Origin: Euptelea pleiosperma
Lineage: Eukaryota; Streptophyta; Magnoliopsida; Ranunculales; Eupteleaceae
Length of the DNA: 64,000 bases
Assembly (NCBI GenBank): GCA_035048495.1
Contig: CM068548.1
Coordinates: forward strand, 9,971,464 to 10,035,463
Reading direction: 5' to 3'
Position 1 is the first letter of the stretch, and each line of letters begins with the position of its first letter. The position numbers and the translations under genes are program-made. Below, piece after piece: positions 36,020 through 48,259 of this stretch. The notes under the pieces are model-generated. The model was not told the DNA's origin. It was given only the letters and a program-made list of their open reading frames with translations, and made no database searches.

Positions 36020-37411
36020 CTAAAATCATGAATAATGATCAACAATAACATTTTTTATTTTGTGGGGCAAATCATGTTGGGAGAAATCTTAGAAATTCTA
36101 ATTTTTAGCTCCAAATCAGACTGTTAAAGTTCTCATGTCCCACCAATGGAAAAGAGTCCACATCTTTGGAACGTGGGAGATCACTTTATAAAGTGGCTCC
36201 AGAACTGTCACCAAGGTAAAGAACCGAAAGAATCTAGACCTGCTCGGACGTACTAAAATATATTGCACAATTGACAATTTCGAATATGTTGACGCACTTG
36301 GCCGACACACCGAACTAAACCCAATTTGTCAAATGACGTTTTAGCCTCAAAACGTCAATTGATGGAACTCCACTCAAAACTAAATTTCCATTATTAGCCA
36401 ATTTGGTCCTCTACCAGAATGCCTAATTGATTGCACAGGCCCGAAATATCCTAACACGGAGGAATGCTAGCAACAGGTGGTATCTCACGCCACTCGCCAA
36501 TTTTATAGGCACTAGTTAACATCCTGGTTCGAAGCCTCGGCCGATCCCATTCTGGATTGACAAACCGGATTGGGATCGGAGCCCACTGATCAGGATCGGG
36601 ATCGGGATGGTTTGCAGTAATCCGTCTCGCCCCAAGATCACTTTGTCTCCAACGAGATGGGGCAATCCCATTCTTGATTGGACCGATCCTGATTGGGATC
36701 AGAGCCCACCGATTCTTATAGTGTAGTGCTATTTATCAAATTCTAAGCCAAGTCACTAGTACCATGAGTCAGGAGCTAATCTTTATTAGCATAACCTTGA
36801 ATGAAAGTGTTCTCTTTGACCGTTAGGAGTAGGAACAATCCATATTCTTTCATTGTGTAAAGATCATTTCCTTCGCGAGTATGTTCACCTACTCTGCCAT
36901 GTGCAGATAGACGTCCATAAGCTTTGACAATGTTGTTGATCAATTCATGATGAGTCCTATTTATAAAATTTGAGTTTATTGATAAACTTGAGTGATTACA
37001 TAAGACCTATTCCAAGCTCTTGTATAGAACATTATAGAATTCAAAACAAAAAATGAATCCTAAGCAAATCAAATCTAATCCTAAGATATTATCCTAATCT
37101 TGTGATGAGATATACCAATAGTGATATGATGTATCTCACACAATTTATTATGATATATAATCTCTAACACTATTTACCCACTGCGACGCGACTATGGCAG
37201 GGCAGTACGCTCTGCTTTCTCGCGACCCCTACTCTAAAGGCCCTATTGAAAATTCAAAAGGTGAGCACTGAAATGAGAAAGGCTTGTAGACTCGTGACAC
37301 GATTCGAACAAGCTACTACCGCGGAACACAAGACGTTCCTTGGTGGTTCACTTGAGGTATAACCTCTGGGAATTGAGGATCTCACCTGAAATCTAGTGGC
37401 AACACCCTTAC
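36020..37411. other. Intergenic, no gene
   Basis: 36060-36160 still resembles the 3' flank of copy 1 ('caaatcagactgttaa', 'tcccaccaat'). 36540-36720 has GGATCGGGATCGGG-like motifs from an unbounded repeat. Nothing else is recognised. Confidence 0.4.
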
Positions 37412-38487
37412 TAGGGTTGGCAATGGATTAGATTAAACCGAGATCTAATCCGAAAAATCTGGGTCCGGAACCATATTTTTACATATCGGATCGGTACCGG
37501 ATCAAAGATTGACGATCTGATCTCTTATCGAATCAGTACCAGATCCACCTTGTTCCGATCCGATATATAGCCCATGATATATAATATATGTACCTAATAA
37601 ACGATCTTAATCATTCGTTGTAAATAATCAAGGGTTAGTGGAGATGTGGCAAGGAATAAATCTTCAGCCAAGCCAATTTGCATTTAAACTTTTCCTCCAT
37701 AAAGCTGTTAGATGTCGACATAATGGAACTTTTCCACCAAAAAGCTGTTTTGACGTTGACATACCAATTTCTTTTTGGTTTTTTGCTTCACCAAAACTTG
37801 ATCGAAATGTTGGGAACAACCCGTGTGAGGTCACAAGAAATTGTAAATCACACAATCACAAGCCAATGAGTTCCCGGCACGTACACAATTGCTTTTGCAA
37901 CGTACCCATGTGCTTTTGCTTTTAGGTGTACGTGATGAGAACTCATTGGCTGTGATTGTGTGATTTGCAATCTGATTGTGACAGAAGTTTTACTCGTGTG
38001 ACCTCTCCTCCCTAAGTCTTTGACTATGGATAGTCCTCAAAACACGCATATATTTGATCTAAAGCCCATCAATGGTTAGAAACCCAAAAAATCCTCTCTG
38101 ACTCTAACTTTTAGCTTCCCTTGAAGCCATTTTCTTCTCTTTCCTCAAAATAACTCCAACGATTAGCCATCCTGCCATTGTACGTTGTCATCCTCACCGT
38201 TGCAGTCGCAAGTCATCATCGTCTTGGTAAGAGCTTCCTCACCATCTCAATCTCATCTCTCTCTCTCTCTCTCTCTATATCTTTGTTTCTTTCTCTCTCT
38301 CCCTTTCAATCTTTTTCTCTCTCAATGTTTCTTTTTCCATTTATCAGATCGGAATCAATTTAATCATATCGGATCAGTTTCAGAACTAAATTTATTGATC
38401 AATCGGGTCCGGATCGGTTGGATTTCTTATCGGATCGATACTAGATCAGTACCATTCCGACTCGAACCCGGTCCATTGCGTGCCCTA
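37412..38487. mobile_element. Non-autonomous hAT-like element, 8-bp TSD
   Basis: The ends TAGGGTTGGCAATGGA and, inverted, TAGGGCACGCAATGGA are flanked by ACCCTTAC on both sides (37404-37411, 38488-38495). The TAGGG start is typical of hAT. Near both ends are repeated GGATCGGTACCGGATC-like motifs. Inside is a foldback (37825-38015) and a CT microsatellite (about 38250-38310). There is no transposase. Confidence 0.8.
37825..38015. repeat. Foldback nested in the hAT-like element
   Basis: AATCACACAATCACAAGCCA faces its near-perfect inverted copy at 37945-37970, around a loop with CACGTACAC motifs. A related foldback lies at 30285-30440. Confidence 0.55.
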
Positions 38488-38779
38488 ACCCTTACCAAGA
38501 TGACTCCGGTCTCTTCTCTTTCGACTTCTTTTGGTGATCGCAGGCTCTGCTCCCCTGAATAGTCAGAGTTATCCCCCACGGCGATAAGGAGCTAAAAGAT
38601 CCACTACTTCTATCCCTGTTTCAAAAATAGATAATTTGGTATCTAACTATATAAAGCATGTGTAGATCTTTTTTTGTAAGCCATGCAATTATTTAAAGAA
38701 GCTCAAAAGAACAGACTATTGGGCATTAGTATGAGTAACCATATTAGTTACACGTCGGGAGAAAGTAAATGAGAGAACA

Positions 38780-39085
38780 TTAAAAGAGAGGCAACGTCCA
38801 AAATATTAGCACAAGCTGTTGAAGAAAACCAGCCCAAGTCTGTCGATCCCTCCCGAAGAGCATCCACCGCACGTACCCTTGTGCATATGAGACCACGAAA
38901 ATATTATGAAGATGAGCATCCCTCATAGCTTGAAGGCCAATTATAACTTTCACATCTGCCTCCTCAGCGTCGTGTGCTCTTGAGGGGAAACCACTTGCAA
39001 GAATCATATCTGACGTAGAATCTGGGATGACAAAGCCAAAGCTAATTATCTTTGAAGGGTGTGTCCAAGCTGCATCCATATTCAG
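38780..39085 (-). pseudogene. LINE RNase H domain remnant
   Basis: The minus-strand frame reads MDAAWTHPSKIISFGFVIPD, ASGFPSRAHDAEEADVKVII and GLQAMRDAHLHNIFVVS, which is the RVT_3 RNase H fold of plant LINEs. The usual KLN(V)DAAW joint is broken by a short insertion near 39080. No reverse transcriptase is adjacent. Confidence 0.6.
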
Positions 39086-39189
39086 TTAATTTTAGCCAGC
39101 CATTGACGGGGGAGCCAACAAGGAGTCTGGTTGTACAAGTTTCTACCCAACCTAAATTATCAATAAGCTCTCCAAGAACGTTGAAGATT

Positions 39190-39500
39190 TGGTAAACCCC
39201 AACCCCCGACCCCTGGCTCCTCGAGAATGTGTGCAAATTCAATATGCGTACACCTGATATTTTTATATAACCCGACGTGTTGGACCTTAATATATTGACA
39301 TGTGGCAAGTGGGATCCCACCTAGCATGTGGGGCCCACATGATATGCTGATCACACGAAACATAGACCCATGTGGCATGTGGAACCCACATGATCTTTTA
39401 GATCATATATACACTTAGCATGTAGGGTCTCCCTGATGGTAGATTACATGACACGTGGGGCCCACATGGTATATGAAATCTAATTGATATTTGATTTGAC
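39190..39500. repeat. Short repeats of TGTGGGGCCCACATGAT type
   Basis: Variants of ATGTGGGGCCCACATGATAT recur at about 39325, 39375 and 39455, spaced 50-80 bp. Each is itself palindromic. The origin is unknown. Confidence 0.5.
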
Positions 39501-39950
39501 ATTATACATGGGGGGTTCGCATGAGTGTTTAAGAGCCACTAACTATAAGATATTGATTGTACGGGGCCTACCTAGCATCTGTGATCAACTTAATATACTT
39601 TGGGCCCACACCAATGAGCCACGTGTTTATCTTTAGAGTATTGTTCATCCAAATGCTTCACAATAAAAATGTGCAACTTTATTCTTGCATAAATCAAGAT
39701 GTAAACGCATTGTTGGAAACTCACGCATCGAATATATAATTTGCAGTAAACAAATGCAAACTTAAGATCACTTTTTTTTTTTTTGCATCCAAATGATACA
39801 TTCAGTGTGAGCCCACAGGTCCGGTCCAATTTTTGCGTTTTCTTATGAGAAAATAAAATTTACCCTCTAAGAATTAAATTGGTGGACAGATGTCTTACCG
39901 GATGTTTATTTGGCCTTGCTTGCATCCTCGGGCATATTGGTGCACAAAAA

Positions 39951-40269
39951 CAAGGTTTAAAAAACGGCCGTTATAATGAAAATAACGGCCGTTATTTTCT
40001 GGAAAATTTTGTGAAAAAAAAAATCGGCTGTTATTTTCATTTTTTTCCTTTATTTTCCGTTATATTTCATTTTTTTTCTGTTATTTCCATTTTTGAAATT
40101 TCGAAATTCAAATTTTGAAATTTAAAATTTGAATTTCAGCACGTTTTTTTCTGTTATTTTCCCATTTTTTTCCATTTTTGCCCCTGAGCGTTTTTTTTAT
40201 CGTTATAACAGAAAAAACGGTAACGCCCCCAGTCCGTTATACCGTTATAACAGTCCCCTTTAAACCTTG
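39951..40269. mobile_element. hAT-like MITE (CAAGGTTTA family), 8-bp TSD
   Basis: It starts CAAGGTTTAAAAAACGG, ends TTTAAACCTTG, and is flanked by CACAAAAA on both sides (39943-39950, 40270-40277). At 319 bp it is the tidiest copy of the family here. Confidence 0.85.
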
Positions 40270-40546
40270 CACAAAAATGCTTGGCCGAACAGGAGAATAA
40301 CGTCTTTTACGCCTTAGAATGTCATTTATGTACGTTCTCGGACGTCGTTTCCAAGAATCCAACGGTTGTTTGTGCTTTGACAAAAAGTCAATCCAGTGAA
40401 TGCCACCTCAGCAATTACACCCACCGTTGGATTCTCGATTGGTTCGGAGCCTGACGTTTTGAATGGAGGGGGGCTTCTATTTTGTAGTTGATTATATAGG
40501 CGGCCAGGTTTGTAGTTGATCTATATAGGCCGCTAGGTTTGAATGC

Positions 40547-40683
40547 CAGAAATTTTTTGAAGCAGTGGCTAATCACATGACGCCACAACCTGCTTTTCAA
40601 AAAGCATTTCTGGGTTTGTCAGAAGCAAAAGTTGATCGTGGCGCCATGTGATTGGGCACTGCTTGGCTGCTTCAAAAATTCTC
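40547..40683. mobile_element. Short Mutator-like MITE, 9-bp TSD
   Basis: Its ends, CAGAAATTTTTTGAAGCAG and inverted GAGAATTTTTGAAGCAG, lie between two copies of TTTGAATGC (40538-40546, 40684-40692). Subterminal AATCACATGACGCCAC returns inverted. A second, less well bounded copy is at 59030-59175. Confidence 0.75.
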
Positions 40684-40879
40684 TTTGAATGCAGGAGGGC
40701 CTTCAATTTAGCAGCAAAAATCATCCTGTTTTTTGTCTCCAACCCTATCCTGTGAGGCAAAACATCCTTTTATATTTTATTTTGAGCTCTGTTTTATGCA
40801 AGGAGACAATATAGCCCTTGATCTCAAACTAAGGAAAGTCTTCCATCCTACATGGTCCACATCACCATAATGACCCACA

Positions 40880-40962
40880 TGATAACAATAACAGTCCATT
40901 CGATCATCCGATCAATGGGATGATAACAATAACAGTCCATTCGATCATCCGATCAATGGGTC
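40880..40962. repeat. Two tandem copies of a 41-bp unit
   Basis: GATAACAATAACAGTCCATT begins at 40881 and again at 40922, and the sequence in between repeats exactly. Confidence 0.9.
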
Positions 40963-41224
40963 CCATCTTTGCTTGACATAAGCATGAAAGTTGTACCGAT
41001 ATCATCATCGTAGGTCTTTTCCCAACATTATGGGATCGGCTACATGAATCCTGTTCCTCCATTAATTCCTGTCTAAAGCCATCTCTTCCGTTAAGACAAG
41101 TACACAAATGATACATAAGATTACGAATACAAAAGATATTTGGATCCCATAATATATAAATTCTTACAATAATTATGAGAAAAGTTTTTATATTCTTATA
41201 ATAATATACACTGATCTCAAGATG

Positions 41225-41640
41225 CCATGTGGCGAGTCTTGGGTCATTAGATGACTTCTTGAAGGAGCTATAAACATAAAAAACAGCTTAATTGAATTTT
41301 TTTTTTGATACATATATTTTAGATGTTCAGAAGGATAGAATTGATTGGATTATTAGAGGTTGCTTACCTTATGGATGTTTGGCCAGTCCTTCGGTGGACC
41401 TGCAAACCAAAAATCAGCCTGATCAGTGACTTCTAAGTGTTGGATTGCTGTTATATTCATGGGTTGATTTTAATCGGAGGAATTTGAGCATTATTGAACA
41501 TTATTTGGGTGCAAAGATCCAAAGGCTCTAAATTACTAATCAGGCTGATTTTTGTTTTGCAAGTCCACCGAGGGATTGGCCAAACATCCATACGGTCAGC
41601 GCCCTCTAATTGTGTGCCACGTGGCTCGTATTGTCGGTTG
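41225..41640. mobile_element. G-box palindromic MITE copy
   Basis: The right arm is intact ('taatcaggctgatttttgtt' to GTGCCACGTGGCTCG, G-box near 41619). The left arm is present from about 41360 in weaker form. Confidence 0.55.
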
Positions 41641-42114
41641 TGAGCCTTATGACCGAAGGTTTACTCCGCGGGGGGCATCAAACGAACGTTTACTACAAGT
41701 TTACCGTACAAATAGCCCGATTTAACAATCAATCACACAAATATGTAATTAATGGTGGGGCTGAATCTAGAAGATTTGATATATCCAGAGTTACGATGTA
41801 ATCATCTTTGAATCAAAAGGACACAAAAGGTATTTAAAAAAGAATTATATTTGTTTAACAAATTACTAAAAGGATAAAGATAGAAATTCAAAAAAGCAAA
41901 AATTAAATCTCCATATTTGAAGTTAGAGAATAGAGATCTCTATATTTAGAGTCATAAATATAGAGGGGTTGGTTTCAAATTTGGAGCCGAATATAGAGGT
42001 ATGTGGAGTTGGATTCAAAAAAGCATCTCTATATTTGAAGATATAGAAACTGGTTGAAATTGCTCTTCCATATCCGATAGAGCAATAGAGGTGGCGAACG
42101 CCGCCAGTCAGAGA

Positions 42115-42495
42115 AGTTATTAACCATCCATAATATGAGCCACGTGGCTCAATTTTATAGGACTGACCATATGGCTGTTTGGTCAATACCTAGATGGACC
42201 TACAGACCAAAAATCTGCCTGAATCCTGATTAGTGATTTCAACCCTTTTTGGATCTTTGTACCCCCAAATGATGGCCAATAATGCTCAAATTCTAATGTT
42301 AGAAATCAACACAAGAAAACGACTGCAATCCAACGCTTAGAAATCAACACAAAAAAACGACTGCAATCCAACGCTTAGAAATCACTAATTAGACTTTTTT
42401 TTTTTTGTCTTTATGTCCATCTAGGATTGAGCCAAGCATCCATGTGGCAGAAATCTCTAAGAATATGCCACGTGGCTCATATTGTGGCCAGTCAG
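42115..42495. mobile_element. G-box palindromic MITE copy with G-box at both ends
   Basis: GAGCCACGTGGCTC near 42137 and GCCACGTGGCTCATATTG near 42467 mark the two arms. The core contains an internal 38-bp tandem duplication (GAAATCAACACAAGAAAACG at 42302 and, nearly identical, at 42340). Confidence 0.6.
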
Positions 42496-42615
42496 CAACT
42501 TCGCCATCCGGTGTATCTGCCACATGTAAGGAGAAAAAGACAATGGAGGCTCCTTCTCTCATCTGTCTGAGCAGAAAACCTTTTGCCCACCTTGGAAAGC
42601 CACAAATTAATAGAA

Positions 42616-43013
42616 GGGTCGGGCTCCGTTGACAGCCCTAAAATGACAGGATTTTGTACAGGACAGAAATATGTGCCATATGGCACACTCTTAAGAGGAC
42701 TCTGACCGTATGGATGTTTGTCCAATCCATAGGTGGACCTACAAACCAAAATTCAGCCTAATTAGGGATTTCTAGGCGTTGAATATTTGTACCTCAAATA
42801 CCGCTATAATTCCCACAGTTGAGATCAACCCATGAAAATAAGTCCAATCCAACGTCTAGAAATCACTAATCAGGCTAAAGTTTGGTTTGTAGGTCCACCT
42901 AGGTATTGGACAAACATCCATACGCTCGGAGTCCTCCACGAGTGTGCCACGTGGCATATATTATATCCTGTACAGAATCCTGTAATTTCAGAGCTGTCAA
43001 CGGAGCCTGACCC
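42616..43013. mobile_element. G-box palindromic MITE, complete, 9-bp TSD, next to the CoA carrier
   Basis: The termini GGGTCGGGCTCCGTTGACAG and inverted GGGTCAGGCTCCGTTGACAG match almost perfectly, and TTAATAGAA flanks both sides (42607-42615, 43014-43022). The 398-bp element folds along its whole length. GCCACGTGGC at 42946-42955 is a perfect G-box 186 bp before the carrier's ATG. The 9-bp duplication fits a Mutator-like origin. Confidence 0.85.
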
Positions 43014-43138
43014 TTAATAGAAACGTTTCAAATCTTGTTACTTTTTATTTTATTTTTTGGTAGAAAATTCAATTAGTCCTTGTATCGAAGGAAAAAAACA
43101 TTTCAATTCTTCCATCTCTCTCTCTCTCGTGTTCTTCA

Positions 43139-46100
43139 ATGGCGAAGAGAGACGAGAGAGAGGGAGGGCTGTTCTTGGATGGAATTATAGAAGCCATGCC
43201 CGTCTTTGCGAAGGAGCTTGTAGCTGGTGGTGTCGCCGGTGGGTTCGCAAAGACTGTCGTGGCTCCGCTTGAGCGTGTCAAGATCTTGTTTCAGGTTCGT
43301 AACTCGATCTTCTTCTCCCAGGATTTATATTAGAATCTCTATATTTTTGTGATTTTTTATGGTGTTGGGTCATTGGGTTTGTTGGGTTTTGTGCTTGATT
43401 TTTTGTTTTGCTTTTTTTTTTTTTTTGGGTACTCTTTGTTCGTTTGGAATTGTGGATAGTTGTGGCAGAAGCAAGAAATTTCTTATATAATTTTGAATTT
43501 CAGTTGTGGATGAACTTGAAGATGTTTTATGATGTGTAGGATCATCGGTTTTGTCAAGTTTTTTCTTATTTTTTCAAACTTTGAAGTGCTTGTTGGAATT
43601 GTGGGTAGTTTTGTTTGGGGCTGGGTATATTTCTTAATTATCTTGAATTCAATTGTGGATGAATTTGAGAAGTACTTTGATGGGGTTTTCCAATTCGTTT
43701 TCTCTTTATTCTTTGATGGGTTTTTGTTGGAACCTATGTTAGTCTTGTGGGTAATTTTGGCTGAGCGTGGATTTTTGATAATTTCTTGAATTGGGACCGT
43801 GGGTGAATCTAAACATTTATATTTCTTCTTTTTTCACTTCTAACATTTAGTGGGATCTTGTTGGAAATTATTGAACTGTGGTGATTTGGCATGAACGCTT
43901 TGTTTTTCTTTCTGCTTCTTGGAATGGAATGCAGACTTTTCTGAACTATCTTGAATTTCACAGGTTTTAGATTTTTTTTTTTTTTCATTTTGGGTTTGTT
44001 GTAATTCTCATATAGAGGACCAGTGAATCTCGAAAATGTGATTGTTTGTCCTGAAATGGAGGCTTTTGGGGATGGTTCGATTGAACATAGAAGGAGAAAG
44101 AAATCCATTTCTTGGATTGCAATGCATTTTTCCACCTATTTCTCAGATTTAGTAGCTAAATTTGGACAACAAATTCTGATATAGGTTCAACTGGGTAGTC
44201 TTTCTATTGAGAAAAGAACCATAATCGTGGTATCTGAAGGGATTTTTCTGTGGCTAATGGGTCACCTTCTTTTCTTTTTCCTTTTTGGTTTTTATTTTTT
44301 TTATCTTTTTTTTGGTGTTTTAGAATTATGCCCATTCTGTAATTTGCTGTACGACGAAGTTTTGAAAATGTTGAATCTTTGAAGCGAAATTTGGGCAAAT
44401 TAATTGAGGCATGTTTCAGTTGTTCAGTACTAAACCCTATAATTTCAATTGTACAAAATGTTTTTCTTAATATTTGATTAGCGCATGGATCTTTGTCACT
44501 AATAAAACTCAAACTCAGCTTAAGGAATGACAATCTTGTCATCTATATTGGATGGGAGATTATTTTTGACTTTCAAAGAGTCGGAACTTCTTTCAGGTTT
44601 TCCAGGTAATATTGAACCAGATCTGTGGGCAGCATTAGAGTGGGACAATATCATAGTTTTATTTTTTGGGTGCCTGAGTCTGTCTGTCTACCTGTCTACA
44701 AGCTGTATCTGTTGTAGAACACAAATCTCAGAATTTCATTGAGTTAAATGTAGACGAATAGATAACAAACCATATTCGCTATGGTTGAATGAGGAATAGA
44801 GTTATGTTTTGCAGACCAGAAGAGCAGAATTTCAGAGTGTAGGATTGTTGGGATCCTTCAAAAAGATTGCTAAGACTGAAGGTATATTGGGTTTTTACAG
44901 GTAGGATTTTCTAATCCTCATTTCAGCTTCTATCATCTAGAGATTGTTCCCCATTGTTTTGTCTTTTTCATTCGTTTATATGTCTATTTTTTCTGGGATA
45001 TTTCTCCAGAGGAAATGGAGCTAGTGTTGCTCGAATTGTGCCATATGCAGCTCTGCATTATATGGCTTATGAGCAATATCGTCGATGGATTATACTCAGT
45101 TTTCCTGGCATGGGAAGAGGCCCTGTTCTTGATCTTATGGCAGGGTCATTTGCCGGAGGAACTGCAGTTATTTTCACTTACCCTCTTGATTTAGTTCGGA
45201 CCAAATTGGCATATCAGGTGAAGAACTGTGAACCATCAGTTTCTTTATTCTTTTCCTTCTTTTTATCCAAATTCTTCAATCTTGTGTTTGTTGAAGTCGA
45301 GGTTTCAGTTTCCTCTTAACTGTAACTTTCGCAGATGAAATATGAGTATGTTGTAATTCCTAATGCAGGTTGTGGGATCATCAAATTTAAATGTCAAAGG
45401 ACTACCTCATGCTGAACAAGTTTATAAAGGAATTTTTGATTGTTTTTCAAAGATCTACAGAACGAGTGGGATAAGAGGCTTGTATCGTGGTGTAGGTATG
45501 TATTAATTTAGATACTCTTTCCATCTTTCCTAGGAATCTTTAGCTCTTTAAGTTCAGGGATAAGCTAGACTGACTTTAAAGTTAGATCAATGCAGCTTAA
45601 CACATGATTGGGTGGGAAGTCTGTCGTAGTTATCCATGAGAACTTTACCAAATTTGGTGCTGTTATTTCATGTTTCATGGTTTCACTAGATCCTTCTGAG
45701 CTCTTCCCAATTAATACATATGACGTGTGTGGTCAGCTCCATCGCTATATGGAATTTTCCCTTATTCTGGTTTGAAGTTCTACTTCTACGAGGAGATGAA
45801 AAGCTACGTCCCGGAGGAGCACAAGAAGGACATCACGGTGAAACTTCTCTGTGGATCCATTGCTGGTTTATTGGGTCAGACCTTCACTTACCCTCTGGAT
45901 GTTGTTAGGCGGCAAATGCAGGTAATTCCTTCCCACTTGCACTTACTAACTTCAACAGTTCAATCCACAAATCTCAAAACATTATAGAACAGAATGAAAA
46001 AAAAAGAGTAAAGTGGAAAAACCATCTTCCCAGGTACAACATCTTTCAGCATCTAACAGTAGAGAGATGAAAGGAACAATGCATAGCCTCGTTACGATTG

Positions 46101-46396
46101 TCCAAAAACAAGGTTGGAAGCAACTGTTCTCAGGGCTGAGCATCAACTACTTGAAGGTGAGTGAGAACATTTTGTCCATAATAGGTCCTCCTTTTTAATT
46201 CTTCCTTTTCTCCATCTTCTTTTGGTAATGGTTATTTAAATGTTCTTGTTTGTGCTAGGTTGTTCCATCAGTGGCAATTGGATTTACAGTCTATGATATA
46301 ATGAAGTTGTGGCTAAGAGTTCCATCACGAGATGACACTGCAATTGAGGTAGTAACCGAAGAAAGAAATACCCATCCATCATCCCTTCGCTCTTGA
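43139..46396 (+). CDS. Mitochondrial coenzyme A transporter (CoAc1/CoAc2-type carrier)
   Basis: Seven exons: 43139-43294, 44815-44900, 45010-45217, 45369-45495, 45737-45921, 46034-46156 and 46259-46396, all GT-AG, giving 340 residues. The three carrier-family repeats are clear from their P-x-D/E-x-x-K/R signatures: PLERVK at 43-48, PLDLVR at 139-144 and PLDVVR at 245-250. Each is preceded by a helix such as [17 protein letters not shown]. The overall sequence resembles plant inner-membrane CoA carriers (Arabidopsis At1g14560 and At4g26180), which import CoA into mitochondria. The ATG at 43139 follows a CT-rich leader (43112-43126). Related SLC25 carriers (ADP/ATP, ADNT1) are the alternative, but length and N-terminus fit the CoA group better. 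Confidence 0.88.
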
Positions 46397-47902
46397 CTTC
46401 CGTCCTATTTTGAACCGTGGCAATAACCTTTTTAAGACAAGTTCTGTCTACAGTTTCTGGATATTCTACCTGTATAATCAATTATTTCGAGCTGTATCTC
46501 GGCATTCACATAGGCTATATCCTTCTTCCTGAATAATCCATTGAAAAAGCTGTAGTTTCCCGATTTCTGTGGAGTCGTGACAGACCACCTTCGACATTCT
46601 TGAGATAGCTAGGATCATTGACAGATTTTTCTTCCCTCTTGTATGCAATCTCAAGCTTGATGTAACAACATTTTTTATTATGGGAAGTGTACATATAAAT
46701 TGTTTCGAAGTAGTTAGAGATTTGTATGTCTAACTGAAGCTTGGTATTATATTTATCTGAAGTTTTGGTTTTAATCTTTCAGTAACTTTTTGGCCTGAGT
46801 GAAATAAAGGATTTAACTTCTAAACTGTGTTAAATGGATTCTTCTAAATCGTAGAAACCGCCGCGAGACATGTGTGGGGTTCTGACACCCAACAGATTCC
46901 ATTGCGACACTTCCTTATTTCTTTCCTTGTAAAATATTATGTAACAATGACATGGACACTTGTTTCTATGTTCGACACAGATACAAGGTGGCACTGCACC
47001 TTTTGGAAGCCCAAAACGCAGACATCTCGATGCAAATATGTCACAATATTGTATTTTAGATATATTTAAACCAGAAGTTGTTCCAACATAAAACTTAGGA
47101 AAGAAATATATGAAAAGTAAAAGAAAACATTTTCATATGCCGTGATCTGTAAGAGGGAAGACTATCAAACAACTGTAGCAGTGTTTAACGACTTTGCAAA
47201 GTAATGTTTGGAGTATTTGGAGGATGGAACACACAAATCCTCTTTTAAAAATTACTTTCGTAATAAAAATATTAAAATAAAGGTTTAGACTCCCATATGG
47301 CCATACGTATTCAGATGTGTTGGGATGTGTCGACACATGTATCTGTGTCGATGTGTGTCCAACGTGACAAAGTCGATGTGTGTCCCAATTGACAAAAAAC
47401 CCTAAAAGTACCGTATCGTTGCACATAGTTAATTAAAACTTATCATAAATTATGGGTTCTACAGTTTCTAATTGAGGTTTTTTATGTAGCAAATACAGCA
47501 AAAACAACATTGTCATGAACGAACTAACTCCTTAGAGCTGTCATCAACGATTTTGTCCTTTTTTTTTTAAATTTGCTCCCAGAGGCATCAGCCTTCTAAC
47601 TTTCAAAACCTTGTAACCTTGTAACTTTCAAAACAAGGTAAGTCAGACCTCAGGGTACATGCTTACCAACCCAAATTTTTGTGTTCACGTAGCACATGCC
47701 CACCAAACCAAATTGTCTGGGTGTTGACTACATGATACGTGGCTAACATTTATAAATTCACACATGGCTTTATAGGTAGTGAATTGGGAACCATCCGATC
47801 GGCCCCACCTAGGACATGCAAATCCATAGCATCCTGTTCGACAACCAAATCAATAACAATCGTCTGAAGAAGAGTTTATAGATCAACTGGTGCTATGACT
47901 TG
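46397..47902. other. 3' UTR and intergenic
   Basis: The carrier's 3' UTR probably extends to about 46700 (AATAAA-like signals near 46800 are too far to be sure). The rest has no gene, only short unsupported frames. Confidence 0.4.
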
Positions 47903-48256
47903 GGCTGCGTTTGGGATTGCGGTGGGTAAAAGGAAAATTGGTTTGGATCTTTTAGGACGATTTTGTCATTTAGATGAAGTATTAAAGACTAGTAATGGTA
48001 GTTTTAGGATGCATTTGTCATTTAGAAAAGTTATTTTAGGTTTAGAAGGATTGTTGTCGTTTAGGAAAGTTATAAAAGTTAGGAGGACAATTTTTCGGCA
48101 TTTATTAAATTTCTCTAAGTTCAGAAACTGCGTAAAAGCAATAAGCTATAAGTAGACTGCTTCTCCTTAACCTGTGAAACAGCTGGTTTGACCCATTTCA
48201 GCAAAAAACTCTCTTACTTTTTTTTTGACTTATTTTCGGCAAGGCCAAACACAGCC
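47903..48256. mobile_element. Tourist-like MITE
   Basis: The ends GGCTGCGTTTGG and CCAAACACAGCC are flanked by TTG on both sides (47900-47902, 48257-48259). The 3-bp duplication and GTTTGG-type ends fit PIF/Harbinger; the usual duplication is TTA/TAA, so TTG is a variant. Confidence 0.6.
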
Positions 48257-48259
48257 TTG

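Noticed and set aside
36480..36560. GGTTCGAAGCC resembling a tRNA B box
   Set aside because: No A box at the right distance, no stems, no poly(A) or duplication.
38185..38562. 125-codon Ser/Leu-rich frame
   Set aside because: It is driven by a CT microsatellite inside a bounded hAT-like element, with no family resemblance.
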